Origin: Lepidodermella squamata
Lineage: Eukaryota > Gastrotricha
Direction: 5' to 3'
DNA: 64,000 bases
Assembly: GCA_047495785.1 (NCBI GenBank)
Contig: JBLDXI010000042.1
Location: 1,054,001 to 1,118,000 of the forward strand
The number at the start of each line of letters is the position of its first letter. Within the stretch, counting starts at the first letter, position 1. Positions 22,762 to 35,379 of this stretch are shown piece by piece. The translations under genes and the position numbers were made by a program. The notes below the pieces were generated by a model. The model was not told the origin of the DNA and ran no database searches. It saw only the letters and a list, made by a program, of their open reading frames with translations.

Positions 22762-24036
22762 ATGAAATACTTTCCTTGGGTTATCATCAGCGTTTTAGCA
22801 TATTCGGCTGCCGAGTCTATCGATGACCAACTTCCGTTATTCAAGCCTGAGGCTGGGGAGTTGAAGAACCTTCTCATTTCGCGTTGCAGCCTCGATACAC
22901 TCATTCGGCCTGTCGCGAAACACAACGAGACAGTATTTATACATGTCTCGATCACCCCTTATAATTTTAGAGGAATTGACGAGGATGAGCAGTCGTGAGA
23001 GAACTGGCTTGATTTTTGAGATTCTGAATTTCAAAGCTTCGTTTCAGATTCTCGTTCTATGGCGAGCTGTCGCTTCGATGGAATCATCCGTGCGCGTCAT
23101 GGCAACACATCTCAAATTATTCTCATATCGAAAGCATAGACTTCAAAGGTTCAGAAACTTGGACGCCACTCTTCTCCCACACAAATGCGTTCGAAATTTC
23201 GGTTGTTGAGAGGTTTCGATTTCTCAAATTCCCCCGACTTCTCAGTCGATTTTGTTTGTCCTTAGCCTAAGCAAAAGCGCCACAGTGGTTTACTACATAG
23301 ATGGTCAAGTTACTATGTACTTCCAAGCAATATTCAAATCATTCTGTAATTTGAAGTAAGTCAGATAAATCTGGCTTCATTCGATATAACATAGAAAGCT
23401 TTTGCAGTTTCCTGAAATTTCCCTTCGACAAGCAAACATGTTACGTTGGCTTCGATTCTTTTCACACCACGAGGCATACAACATTCGTTTTCCAAAATCG
23501 CGGTATCCACTTATCGAACGTCGCCAATTTCATAAGCCAAAGTGAAATGTGGCAATTGAATTCTTACAACGCTGAATACATAATTTACCTTTTCAGTACT
23601 AAGGTTCACATTCGATTTCGAACGCCGTTACGGGTTTCATTTGCTGACTATATTTTTCCCGAATATCTGCCTGCAACTGGTTCTGATCGCCGCTGGTTTC
23701 ATGCCGCCTGAGCACCCGGATCGGCCGAATTTTTGCATAACTGTCGTACTGGCCTATGCAGTCTCGCAATCAAGCGTCAGCGAATCGATACCGAATTCTG
23801 CGGAAATTCCGTACATTTTGGTATTCCTGGCAAGTCAAATGGCAATTGCCGTGCTTTGCGCCATCTATTGCCTAATTGCTAGCGATTTAGCCGGGAGGAA
23901 GCGATTTCGTGTCATTCTAGTTGGATTCCAAGTCAATTCATCCCTCATTCGCCTGATTGATGTCATTGTTTTCGGGATTATTCTAATTACTGCAGTTCTG
24001 ATTGATGTCGCTGTTTTAACTCTAATGACGCAGTAA
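22762..24036 (+). CDS. LGIC-1: orphan Cys-loop channel with a 20-nt deletion or new intron
   Basis: Exons 22762-22994, 23048-23212, 23266-23355 and 23408-24036 follow the array's standard plan. The signal peptide is MKYFPWVIISVLAYSAAES and the Cys loop is CNLN|FLKFPFDKQTC. In exon 4, after SYNAEY, about 20 nt present in the paralogues are missing and the frame breaks before SVLRFTFDFERRYG. However, 23541-23595 begins GTGAAATG and ends TTTTCAG, is 55 bp long, and its removal restores the frame (353 residues). It would delete the conserved MWQLNSYNA segment just before TM1. The copy is therefore either a pseudogene or carries a newly made intron. TM1-TM4 and the M2 motif (9' Leu, 20' Glu) are intact. 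Confidence 0.65.
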
Positions 24037-24173
24037 TAAAAGATGTTTCGCGACTGCAACATTTCCTGATATCGGCTTGTATAAGAACCATAAATTGTTG
24101 ATACAGTGTGCGAAGTAGGATCCTAGAGATAGGGGTTATTTTCGGTTTTTTGCAATTTTCGGACCCTGTTGTT

Positions 24174-27100
24174 CACTAGGAAAAAAGTAAAGCTAATTAG
24201 CTATTTCTATTTAGCCAAAGCTAGCTAAAAAACCTAGGCTATGCCTCAGCTTTTTATCAGCTAAAAAGCTATAGCTAAATAGCTATCGATAGACTGCGAC
24301 TGGAAGCATGCGGCGTAATAAAGTTACACAACAATGGCTGTGACCCTTTCTGATTACCACTCGAAGCTGCATTCGAATCGTTTTTCATCCATATACACAC
24401 AGAAGCAAAAAATATTTATTTTAACAACTTAGTTCTTAAATGCTACGACTCCAGCAGTGGCAGCAGTTTTCAATTGAATAATTTCAAATGGAGTTGGCTC
24501 CAGGTAAGAATTGCCATCGACTCACCAGGTAATTACTTTTATCAATGGCCTTTTTTAACTAAATTTTCTCATAAATTCGGGAAAAAATCAGAATAATTTC
24601 CTCCAGCTAGCACGAGCTTCATGATCTTGCCCTAACTAACGCAGCGCGAAAAATAACAATTTAATTAATGGACTAACCGGAGGAGGCTTGTGTTGGTTAG
24701 AGGCTTCATTATTCAATACGTATTTCATTAATTCATTTGAGGATTCACTAATTTTTTTCAATAATATTCAATTGAAATTTCATTATTTTTGTCAGAATTG
24801 CAGGTCATGGATTTAGCGATAAACACTTCTGAAAATGCATTGTAGCTGAAATTTACAGGTAAGAAGCTATTTTGAATTTAATCGATTAGCTTCCTTTCAC
24901 GCAATTTTTTTATTTTTTTCAGGAGAATTCTGGTTACCTCAGTTGATGATCATCGGTTGAAGACCATCGGTGTGCAATCCGTCATTGCTGGGTAAGAGGT
25001 AAGGATACTGTATTTTTTTGCTAAAATAAATTTTCAATCTCGAAATTTTTAAAAATTCATACAATTAATTTTCAGTGATTCGTTCATTTTTCCTGTTTTC
25101 GGACGTCAACCCCGAGCTATTAGCGTCTGGGCAACTATTGGAAATAATAGTAGTCACTCCTTTATTTTCTTGAAAATCAGATATTTTTTCATGCTGAAAA
25201 TGCTTTACTGAACTTGATTGAATTGAATTGAATTTATTTGAAATTTTTGAAATTTTCAGGCAGGCTAAGCATGAATTTCACTTCGTCTTATACCTAGAGA
25301 ATGTTGCGCTTAATTCATTGGTGAATTTTCTAGAATTATTGTGGCCAATCTTGACCTGCAAGAAATGTCCATAAAGCGATTTCAGGCTACTAGAAAATTC
25401 AAAAATTTGGTTCCGCTAACAGCAAATTTGGTTCCGCTGACAGGAGGACCCAAGAATAAAGTAATGTGAAACAATTTATAAAATATACAAATTTCTCAAA
25501 ATTAAACCTGAAACTTGACTTTTTTGAAAATTTGAAATTTTTGAAAAAATTTGAAAAATTCTAGTGTTAAAAAAATTACCGAAAGTTACTGAAATAACAA
25601 AATGCGATGTAATAAAATTGTTGGCACTTGGTTAAGCAAGTATCAAGTGTAATTTCAAGTGTCAAAATAAAAATTTTAAAATTTCAAAATTAAATCAGAA
25701 AATTGAAAAAATTGTAATCCAATTCTTTTAGCGATTAACTCCTAAATATCTGAAAATCAATTTTAAATTTTTCGGAAAATTTTTCATGAAATTTAAGGGT
25801 TCTATGACTAAAGAGCACGCGATCTAAGAGCAACGATTAAAGAGCAATGCATTAAGAGCAACCGATAAGAGAGCAACTGATTGAAGAGCAATTGGTCATA
25901 AGAGCAATTATTAATGAGGAATAAGTGGCACGCGACTTGATTTTTTTTGCTTTTCCTAATCAAGTGAATCTCGACCGATTAAGATGCCTGAATTGCTGTT
26001 TAATCGGCTCCCGTATTCACTTGATCGCCTACAGAAAAAAATGAAGTCGCGTGCCACTTTTTTGCCCTGATTTATCATTAATAATTGCTCTTATGACCAA
26101 TTGCTCTTCAATCGGTTAATCTCTTATCGGTTGCTCTTATTGCATTGCTCTTTAATCGTTGCTCTTAGATCGCGTGCTCTTTATTCATAGTAAGGGTAAA
26201 AACGTGTAACTGTCAACCTGACCACCAGAAAAAAAATTCGCGATTTAGATAGAAATTTATATATTTCCAGAAAGCCCTGGACATGAGCTTTCAGAAAATA
26301 TATATGACTATAGTCAGTTTTGTCAGTTAACATGATTTTTACCTTGTCAAAAATGGTACACATTTGACATTGACGAAATGCCAAAAGATGGCATTTTTCC
26401 CAACAACATTTTGACGACAGTTGAAAGTGCCTATGTAATATTAATATGTTTAAATGTTGATGACCATGTAAGCTTCAATTTGAGACATTGCTCGATGCCG
26501 TAGTCAAAATATTTTTTGACCAGGTGATGTTACATTTTTTGACACTGTCGCGTCGTTCCGTCCATCAATTATTGTTTCTAATTAGATTTCAACTAAGCGG
26601 TGCACTTTTAAAGGCCTCGGGGATGGGTAAAGCTGCGTCTATATTTGTTGGCAACATTTTGGCCTAAAAATTTTCCGGTCAGATGCTATAGATGTTGCGC
26701 AATCACATGGTCAAGTTTTTTAAATAAATATTGCAATTACTACTTCATATTCGAACAAAATCGGTCTCATTCGAGGTCAAGTATTCTCATACTGTGAATT
26801 ATCTTTCGAAAAATTCGAAGACATTTTTCGCCGTGATGAAATGTGCTGGCAAATATTTTGTTATTTGTGATTCAGTCTCGACTGTTCTCGTTTTTTACCT
26901 GTTGAATACTTTTATAAAAATTGTTCTGAAATAAAAATGACAAAGACGCTGAAATTTCATGTTTTATGAATTGAAATTGAATAAGAATATGGGGGAAAGG
27001 GGTAGGGGGCTGGGTGCGATTCTAGCTAATAAACCATGAGCTTATTAGCTTTCAGGCCAAAAAGGGACATCGCGCAATGTGCAACAGCTGTGATAAACAA

Positions 27101-27273
27101 GAATTCCACGCCGACCCACCACTCGCTCGGAGCCTAGCTATTTAGCCATTCATGGGTTATTAGCTTCCCTGAATTTAGCTGAAATAGCTAATTAGGGGGA
27201 CATAGGAGGGGTTATTAGCACTCTTGGTCCTTGGGTTTATTAGCTAGCTAATAAACTATACTTTTTTCCTAGT
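24174..27273. mobile_element. 3.1-kb DNA transposon with terminal inverted repeats (non-autonomous)
   Basis: Both ends start CACTAGGAAAAAAGTA: the left end at 24174 on plus, the right end ending at 27273 on minus. The inverted match continues as A/TAG.T.ATTAGCTA. Subterminal DNA on both sides is rich in TAGCTA/AGCTAAT repeats (24190-24290, 27040-27250). TT flanks both sides; a longer target duplication is not clear. The CACTA-like terminus suggests the CACTA/En-Spm group, but no transposase frame is seen in the interior, so classification is tentative. A palindromic foldback (25801-26191) is nested inside. Confidence 0.68.
25801..26191. mobile_element. Palindromic foldback (MITE-like) with AAGAGCAA repeats
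   Basis: The arms 25801-25945 and 26040-26191 are almost perfect reverse complements over about 140 bp. Each arm is itself built of AAGAGCAA-type units every 11-16 bp and ends in TGGCACGCGACTT. The loop (25970-26025) is also partly self-complementary around CAAGTGAAT/ATTCACTTG. RNA from it would fold into one long hairpin. There is no coding potential. Confidence 0.75.
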
Positions 27274-27625
27274 GTTTTCTTCAGGTTATCATGCTCGTAA
27301 CTCCCGAGCTCGGGGCAGTGATCCGAAGGTCCAGCTCTGAGGGGGGTAAATCGCGCCATTTGTAGCCCAAAATTTGCAAATCAACAGGGGGGACCCTTAC
27401 GTTTTTCAGAATTTTTCGAACGCCAGGGGGGGTTGGATTACACCCCCCCTTACCCCCCGTACTCGGAGCACTGGCTCGGGGTACGGCGCCCCCTTCATGC
27501 CCCCGTTTACTCAGCCATTGTTGGCGGATTCTGCCGGTAAAGACTTCAAAACTGGATGTCAAGAGTTTGCTAATACTAATAGCGTAGTTAATAATCAGGT
27601 AACAGGTCAGGTTTCAAATCCTATA

Positions 27626-27803
27626 CAGTAAAACCTCCATAATTTAGACACCTTCCGTAGAGGCCTTAAACCGTCTAATATTGGAGCTGTCTAAGATACA
27701 GAAATTCCAAACAATAGTTGTCTTTGCGGTTCGTCGCCGATAAAAAGTTTCTAATCATTGAGATGTCTAATTAATAGACATCTATTTTAGGGAGATTTTA
27801 CTG
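27626..27803. mobile_element. 178-bp Tc1/mariner (pogo-like) MITE
   Basis: The left terminus CAGTAAAACCTCC and the right terminus GGAGATTTTACTG are inverted repeats. The element is bounded on both sides by the dinucleotide TA (27624-27625 and 27804-27805), the target duplication of Tc1/mariner elements. Internal TAGACA/TGTCTA blocks are also inverted. CAGTAAAACCTC-type termini are common in pogo/Tigger derivatives. It is too short for a transposase. Confidence 0.72.
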
Positions 27804-28088
27804 TAATTCCTAAATTCCTATACTTTCCATATTCCCTGTTATTTCCTTTCATCCCCGATTGAAATGCAATCTTTTTCAGCAATTTATTTTGCCATCAATA
27901 ACAATGGAACTATGGATAGCATTTGACAATTTTTAATAAGCGAGGGTACAAAACTCTTCAAAGAGCGCGAATCTTTTATAATACTTTTATTATTATTATT
28001 TATTTATATATCATCATTATATATTAAAAATGTCAAGATTGAAATTGAAATTGAAAAATCCCCTGCTTTTCTCGCGGATCATTAGTCT

Positions 28089-28626
28089 GGGTCTATTTCA
28101 TCTGCTCACTTAAAAATTATTTTTCATTGTGAAATTCCATTTTATTCTATTTTCAGCGTGTAACGGAGAAAAGGATGATCTCAAAAATAAACTAATTTGT
28201 TATTTCAGCTGGTGGCTAAGGAGGATAAGAAGCACTTAAAAATTGTTGAACAATCCAGGGATTAGAATATTTCATTTTTCGCAGTAACGGTTCTCGCATG
28301 CCGCACGCTACGAAAAAAAGAAAAATGCTGGAAACGTCATCTGGTATGTTCGCTGGAGACGAGAAAGAGACGATAAGCGCCCAAACGACGCGTAGTGGTC
28401 GGGTGGAAGCGTCGTCTTTCTCTCAGCTCGTCTCCTAAAATAGCAGTCGGACGCAAAAGAGACGCGGACTTTGAACATTTCGATGCGCAAACTGGCGAGT
28501 TGATTAGGGAGTACAATGCGGGTTGGCATCTGTTTTTATTTTTGAGTGAATAAAAATAATTACAAAATCGTATTTCACTCAAAAATAATTCATAATCCTT
28601 TTTCTGAGAGCAAATGAAATAGACCC
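28089..28626. mobile_element. 538-bp MITE, possibly Harbinger-related
   Basis: The left end GGGTCTATTTCATCTGCTC and the right end (reverse complement GGGTCTATTTCATTTGCTC) are inverted repeats. Both are flanked by TCT (28086-28088, 28627-28629), a 3-bp target duplication as in PIF/Harbinger. The right subterminal part (AAAATCGTATTTCACTCAAAAA) matches sequence after the Harbinger transposase remnant near 22530. I see no transposase inside. Confidence 0.66.
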
Positions 28627-29156
28627 TCTGTGTTTTTTTTTAATTGTCAGTGCCACGCGACTGGAAATAAAATCACTAGAAAGCCTAGGCTAATGAGCTT
28701 TAGCAAAAAACTAGTTTACAAAGACAATTATTTTGTCGCCTAAAAAATTAAGAAAAACTCGGTTCTTGGTTGAAATGATTAGTCATTTTGGCTAATTCAG
28801 CAAAGAACCTTTTTCCATCCCTTGCTGCTCCGGGATCCAAGATCGCCCGCTGCCGAATCTGGATGATCGTTCCCACTGTTAGGCTTTGTAGTCATTTGGC
28901 TATTAAAATGTTATAAAGTTTTCAAAGTCATTTTTCGGTTCAATGACAATATATTGTCTCTTCAATTCTAGATTTAGTCGTTTTATAGATTATTGTCTCA
29001 TATGCCAATTATTAATACGATTTTGCAGTTCAACTTCTTTTTGATTGGATTAATAGTAGCCACGATTTTTACGGCACGTGTTGTTATCATTTAATGTCGA
29101 AAATTCTCCAGGTCATTATTTTTATTTCATTTGTCATGATTTTTATTTATTAAAAA

Positions 29157-32100
29157 ATGCATTTGTTCGCAACTGTTTTGCTTTTAATCGTCGCAATTCA
29201 CAGCGGCGACTGCGCCGCCTATCGGCGATGCATATCGCGGTGGAACGACGACTTCATTGATTGTAAGGAAACATGCTCGTATTTCGAAGAAGTTCAGGTG
29301 AGGTTTCACTGTTAACATCAACCAATTTTCGTCAATTTTTTTCGACCAGTTGGGCCAAGCTCTTCCCGATTACGAGTCATGCAAAGGCGAGGTGTGTTCG
29401 GAAGAACCTAATCAATTTCAATCAACTATTTTCTGTTATCAGTCGGCTCACAGCTGCTTCAACACCAAGCTGTTCACGTTGAGATGCCTCCCGAAAATTG
29501 TTCCCTGTTCGACGGCGGAAATCCCAGTAAATTTCAGCCTCGAGTTTCTGTATTCAAATGATTAGTATTTGTTTTATTATCGTAGCACAAGGATTTTATC
29601 GGCATGACTTTCAAACCTCGTTACACCGCCTGCCTCCTTGAGATTCGTCAAATTATGGTAATATTTATCCAGTAAAATTTTCAATCTAATTGTTGTCAAT
29701 TTGACAGTCAAAACCGGCGAAGTTATGCCGGAAAGGCGCCACCTGGATGTGCTTTCCTAATGAAATGGACTGTCCGGCAAATTTCGTAAGAATGTCTATG
29801 ATTTCTTTCAATTTTAATCACCTTGATTTTGCAATTTCATTACTTTTTTCCAGCAATTCATTCTGCCATCAATCACAATGGAAGATTGCCTAGCTCAGCA
29901 TGCTTGTTAGTCGTATCTTTTTCTATCAATTTAGTATGAATAAAGCAATGTTTTGTGTCCAGCTCCTAGAAGTTCGGATTATTCACCCCACGTTCGCTGC
30001 TTTTCGACAACCGATCGCTCATTCGCCGGCTGTCTATTGGCTACCCCAGGTTGCGATGATTCGAAACAAACGCAGGTCTCAATCATATTATTTATTGTTT
30101 TCATATCGCTGAAGAACGAATCCTTAATCTGTAAACTTTTTTCAGATCTACAGCGGCGGTATTTACATCGACAAGGATCATTGCTCTGCTGGGGTAGGTC
30201 GCAATTAATTTTCAGCAATACCTAAAGCTCCATTTTTTTCCAGCCAGCAGCTCTGTGCAAATCTGCTTCAACTTTGGTCTGCCGTGGAATATGCAGAGAT
30301 CCAATGAGTTTGGTATGTTCTCCGAGAGAATACTTGTTCTGCATTGATATCGCCCCTTAAGGTGATCGCATTCAATGGCGATAAGCGATTTGACGTAAAC
30401 TATGGCGAGTGTCTAGGATATCTTGCGAAATACAACGTAAAATTGCTCGAATTAGCGAACTTCCAAAGTCATTGTATTCATTTTCTGCCTAGAAACGTCA
30501 AACTTTATGCCTGAATCCGAAGACTTTTGCCTTCAACAACTGCATACCTACTGATGGCAGCGAATCGTGCCCGCCTGGTAGCACAAACCAGTATTCAACC
30601 GGCGTTACATTCGCAAATCTTGGGGAGTGCGAATCGGGTTCATTGAAAATGCATAACTAGTTGTTCGAAATTGATCAACCTCTATTTCACAGCGCCTCCG
30701 TCAATGTTCCCCCATCGACGTTGTTTCGACGTAGGGCACACTGTTTTTTTGGGTTGCCAACCTGCCCAGCTTTCATGTGAAGGAAAAGCGGTGAGTTGTC
30801 TTTTCTTAGTAAGATTATCCGAACCTGTTGCTTTTTAGACACCTGGAATGACAATCTACTCGACAAAGGCCACTTGTGAAACAGGGGTTGAATTGAAACA
30901 ATCTATTTCCGATTGAAGTCTAACATAACTTCTTGGAAATAGGTTGTCAATATGTGCTACGATGCTACAACGGGTGGCAGCTGTCTCGATTCCTGCCCTG
31001 AAGGAGCGCTCAAATTTGACGTGAGCTTGAAGAAAACACATTTATAACCTCTATGAATTTTACCCTAATAGCTTGGAACAATCGGTAAAGTGTCAGGTCT
31101 ATACGCCAACAGTTTTCAATCATGCCAAACCGCCATTCAGGTATAAACTACTATTAGATTGCTTCAATTTAGAATTTCACGTCGCGTTGAATTTCAGGGT
31201 CGCCACAAAGCTTGCGTTGATTGGTTAACAGATACACGTGTTGTATGCATTCCAGTCAACTCGAATTGCCCTGCTGAGACTGTGGGTTTTTACATTCTAG
31301 TGATAAGTTGATAGATGAGCTAATCTTTCGTTTCGAACATCATATTTCTCATTTCTTATTGAAAGCAAGCAAGACTGTGAATTTGTCTGTAATGGCCAGC
31401 AGTGTATTTTTTCTAAAAAGGTTTCGGAATCCATGTTCGATAAGAATGGGGGCCTAGTATGACTGAGCCGATCCCACAGTAGGATTGAACTCTATGTCCG
31501 AAACATAGAGAACGAAGCGATTACTTCGTTCCGGGAGATCCGGGAGCTGAGGTGTTTACTACTTGTTTTCTGGGACCCAGTCAAAGAAACCAAAGCCCCC
31601 TGTGGTTTTTACAGCCTTTCTCTGGTTGTAGTCGCGACACCCCAGCATCCTTGTACTTCGCACCCTGATGCATAAGAGACACTTATTTTCTAGGTAGCAA
31701 CGCAAGATGGAGAGACGTATGACTCATTCGCTGTTTGCACTAGTGAGCTTGTCGAGCTGGGATTATGCGAAAAATAATTCTCATCGTTGAAATTAGACAC
31801 TGCGGTCGCTACATTTCTACGCTGCTACGCTGCCGATCTGTCCTTCAAAGGCTGCATCTATGACGTTAACTGCCCCGATGGCTGGAGAAACGTTTGTCCT
31901 TGCAATGTGTTATGCATATGTCCTAATTTATTTACTTCAAACAGATTGGGGAAATCCGCTATACTTCTGAGAAAAGTTGCAAAACAGGCGTAAGCATTTT
32001 TACTGCTTATTCAACGTTTCAAACACATTATTTTTCATAGCCCGCCTCCCAATGCGCTGCAAAAGGGCAACTAAATTCTTGTCAAGATTCTGAGTCTTGC

Positions 32101-34252
32101 CCAGAAGGAGTTCCCTTGGTTTGTTCCCTATCGAAATTTAACACTAATATCCAAAAAGTTTGTTTGCAGAAGGTTTATAATGATGAAAGTTTCGACATCA
32201 ACTACAATTCCTGCCGGCAAGACATCACATCATTGCCCACAATGGTAATATTAGCTTTGAACTTGGAGCATAACCTAATTCGCAATATATTCTATTTCAA
32301 GTTCAAGATGTGCACAAATTCATTGCTCATGTCTGCGAAATGTCTACCGCCTGCGAGTGATTGTCCTTCCGGCTGGGTTAGTTTCAAATTTGGATGGAAA
32401 TTTAGCTTAATTTTCAAACATTCTTACTTTAGACACAAACCATACCCGCTACGGAAAACGATGCGCCATTGGAAAGCGTCCAATCGTGCGAAAATCGTAC
32501 GTTTCTAGTTATCCGATGTTAGATAATAGATTAAAACAATGTTGGTCATTGCAGAGACACCATTCGGACTACCGTTCGAAGTTGCTTTCTTGCCGCTGAC
32601 TGAGACATATGGCCTGAGTGACATTAGCGGCAATGACGTCAACGGGACATTTACTGGAACTTCCCAAGCTTACGTACTTGGACCTTTTGGCTCTGAATCT
32701 TCCGGGCTGGAATTCGACTCTACACAAGGCTATCCGACTCTCGTCAACAACCAGCTCGCTTTAGGCGACTCTTCTTTCACAATATCGTTGTACGTCGCTA
32801 CTTACTCGAATACCTTTGTGCGGGTTTTCGATTTTCGTAATGCATCGGCGCAGTTCAGTCTTGATTACAGTCGGTCATATGGCTCCGGCATCGCCCAAAT
32901 AACAACAGGTAAAATTTCAAAAGGTTCAACACGATAGGTGACGATGCATCATCCGTAGAATTTTCCATGGTTGGTTTATCCATGGTTTATCCATGTTGAG
33001 AATTTACAAAATTCAGCGATATAGATTTCGCGACCATATAATATCGGAAAAAGCGAAATAAAATTGTTTTTAATTAATTAATAAAATTTGTATCGCTAGA
33101 TAGAGAGAGCACCCATCATAGAATTTTCCTAGAATTGAAATTTTTTCTGGGTGAGCCAACCGCGACAGAAGGATGGAGTATCCTGAGAGTCCCCTCTGTT
33201 ACTTTTCCGATATTTTTTTGCCCTAATGATAGGCTTGGTAGTTACTCCTTTTTCTTGCCGCACCTTTCCTACTACTATGCCTTGGGTCCACATCGGCGTA
33301 ATCTATGACAAGGAGGCGCAGAAAGTAACCGCAGTTTGCGACGGTGACTCCATCTCGTTGCAAAATGTTACGCAGCCAGCAACTAGCAACGAACTGGGAC
33401 TAGGACGCAATTATTATGGTTTCAACACGTTTTCTGGGCAGATGTCATGTTTATCGATTTACAAGCATGCCCTGACTACACCACAACTGTGGATCCTTCG
33501 TAAACGGTGTCTGCAAATTCACGCGGGCCAAAAATGGTCACCAACCACTTTGAGTAGTCTACAGCCTCCAGTCATTGCTTCGTGGCCACTTTTAACTGAT
33601 TTTGAAGACGTCATCGACCCGAGAGCTGATGGTCAAACCTCGGCAACGGATCTCACGATAGTTTCCGGCCCATTCGGTTTTGCCAACTCGGCTATCTACT
33701 TTGATTCAACGCAGCCAATCACGATGAGCGCTGATAAGATCAAATTAAGTGGGGGATACACCATCACGTTTTATGCAACAATCCCCAAGGAGGGGACCAA
33801 GACGCTCCTTGAGTTTGCACCAGTCGAGCAAGCAAATGGTCTAAAATTCCTCTCCAATTCGGATGCATCGTTTATAGTCAAAGCGTCTGACGAGACACAG
33901 CTTACTGTGCAATGCCTTGAGACTTCCCCTTGGCACTTCATAATGATGAACTTCGGCAGAGACTTTATACGCATCGCTTGCGATAAATCTATTGAAGGGG
34001 TCGCTGGAACTCCAGTTACCGCTAGCGGGATGTTTCGGTTAGCTGGGTAACGTTTCAATTTGCGCAGCGTTTTTTATTAATATCAATTTGATTCTTCCCG
34101 TTCCAAGGTCATGGGCAGCGCCAATCACGCCGCTGGATGGCAACATTGCTTGTCTGAACTTCTACAACTATGAATACTTATTCGTGGAGGTTGAACCGTT
34201 GCGTGTCGCTCAAATCAACTGCGCCTTATACTCGATGCCGGCGATTGATTAA
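29157..34252 (+). CDS. LamG-2: large secreted Cys-module protein with concanavalin/LamG-like domains
   Basis: Starts MHLFATVLLLIVAIHSGDC (signal peptide) followed by CISRWNDDFIDC; exon 1 ends at 29297. Many small exons, joined by 45-60 bp introns with TTTCAG/TTCCAG acceptors, encode cysteine modules parallel to LamG-4 (AHSCFNTKLFTLRC, SSDYSPHVRCFSTTDRSF, YIDKDHCSAG, PGSTNQYSTGVTFANLGECES). This gene has more modules than its paralogues, extending to about 32510. The LamG part begins TPFGLPFEVAFLPLTETYG at 32565 with DISGNDVNG. It continues in a long exon (about 33230-34048; PWVHIGVIYDKEAQ, GQMSCLSIYKHALT) and a last exon with TPLDGNIACLNFYN ending at 34252. One intron (about 31270-31690) carries a dispersed repeat insertion. 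AATAAA is at about 34378. Not every exon border was resolved. Confidence 0.75.
31556..31630. repeat. Dispersed repeat, copy 1 (in LamG-2 intron)
   Basis: The same ordered blocks as 55486-55560 occur inside the long intron of LamG-2 (about 31270-31690). It explains why this intron is several-fold longer than its neighbours. Confidence 0.55.
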
Positions 34253-35379
34253 ATTGCAGTTTCGAACAGACCGCTGACTTTTATTCATCATTTTTGATCA
34301 AAATGAGTTGAGCTTATTAAAACTTGGATTTGATTGCTACAGGCGACTATTTTGTGCGTCGATATAGGTTTTCTTGTAAATAAAAATCTACTATTTGAGG
34401 AAATATGGAACGGAGAGTCTCACATAAAACTGACATGATGTCTCAGTAGATGCTCAGAACATTGCTAAACGTTCGCTTTTCATGACAATTTTCTAAAGTT
34501 TTGAGTTGGCTATCAAAACGGCCTTCCTTCAAAAGGTCATTTTTCACTTTAGACTTCTGATTTCTGATTTCTGCGACGTTGAAGAAAGATTGATTACAAG
34601 GCAAAATGACCGGTGACAAGTGAAAAATGGGGTTTGGCAAATTTCCCAGAAATCGCAAGGAGCGATCAATTTGTCTGAGTGACGATTCTCGATATCCTAG
34701 ATGGCCTTAGGTACGAAGTCTTTCATTATCATTCTTAAATTTTCGAATTTCAGACATCTATAATCTTTATAGAATGCTCCCATCCTCCTTAAAACAAGGA
34801 AAACCGCAAAATTTCCCTAAATAGTGGTTATATTAACTGCATGTAATAAAACAACTGAATTTTCAAGGGCGCATTTAAAATCGAATATTCCCTAGTAATA
34901 ATGGTCTGCGGTCAGCAGCACTTTAAGCCGGATGCCGGATTCCTCGGAATTTAGGTTAAATGACGGTTTTTCATTTGCTTTTGTTCCATTTTTTTGAGGC
35001 CAACTGATTATATTGGCAAGGATATTTCTTTCTTTAACCCGAAAACTCCATTTTCTCGACAGAATGCATCCGCCGCAACAAAAGCTCGTGAAAAATGCGG
35101 TGACCCCTAAACAGTCGCGGTAACTAAAGAAAATATTTTGCGCTGATTTATGAACACACAATACTGTCCAGATTACTTTATTCACTTTATTTCTTGAACT
35201 CGAATAATTATAATTAGGAGCGAAAACGCAAGAAAAATATCGTATACCTAAAGGTGAAGCCTACAGTGATTTCTATTCTAAAATCAACTTTCTACTCTTT
35301 ACAATTCTCATTTTGTTTGGAAAAGGCTAATGTTAAATCGGAGCGTCTCGAATCGTAGGCAGCGGAGTGCATGAAGATT
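34253..35379. other. Intergenic; 3' flanks of LamG-2 and Barwin-B
   Basis: Contains the LamG-2 polyadenylation signal and, from about 34900, the duplicated flank shared with 19730-20100. I see no supported gene; the short frames on both strands lack domains. Confidence 0.45.

Larger units (their letters stand above)
27274..29156. other. Gene-poor stretch with small transposons
   Basis: Apart from the two MITEs annotated separately, it holds C/G homopolymer runs near 27420-27460 and no gene I can support. The last 100 bp before 29157 is T-rich and probably includes the LamG-2 promoter. Confidence 0.45.

Noticed and set aside
25801-26191. CRISPR-like array because of regularly spaced AAGAGCAA units
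   Set aside because: The units are only 8-9 bp, spacing is irregular, they form a palindrome, and the DNA is clearly eukaryotic.
28308-28582. Minus-strand frames within the 538-bp MITE
   Set aside because: They are short, overlap in two frames and show no transposase or DNA-binding motif.
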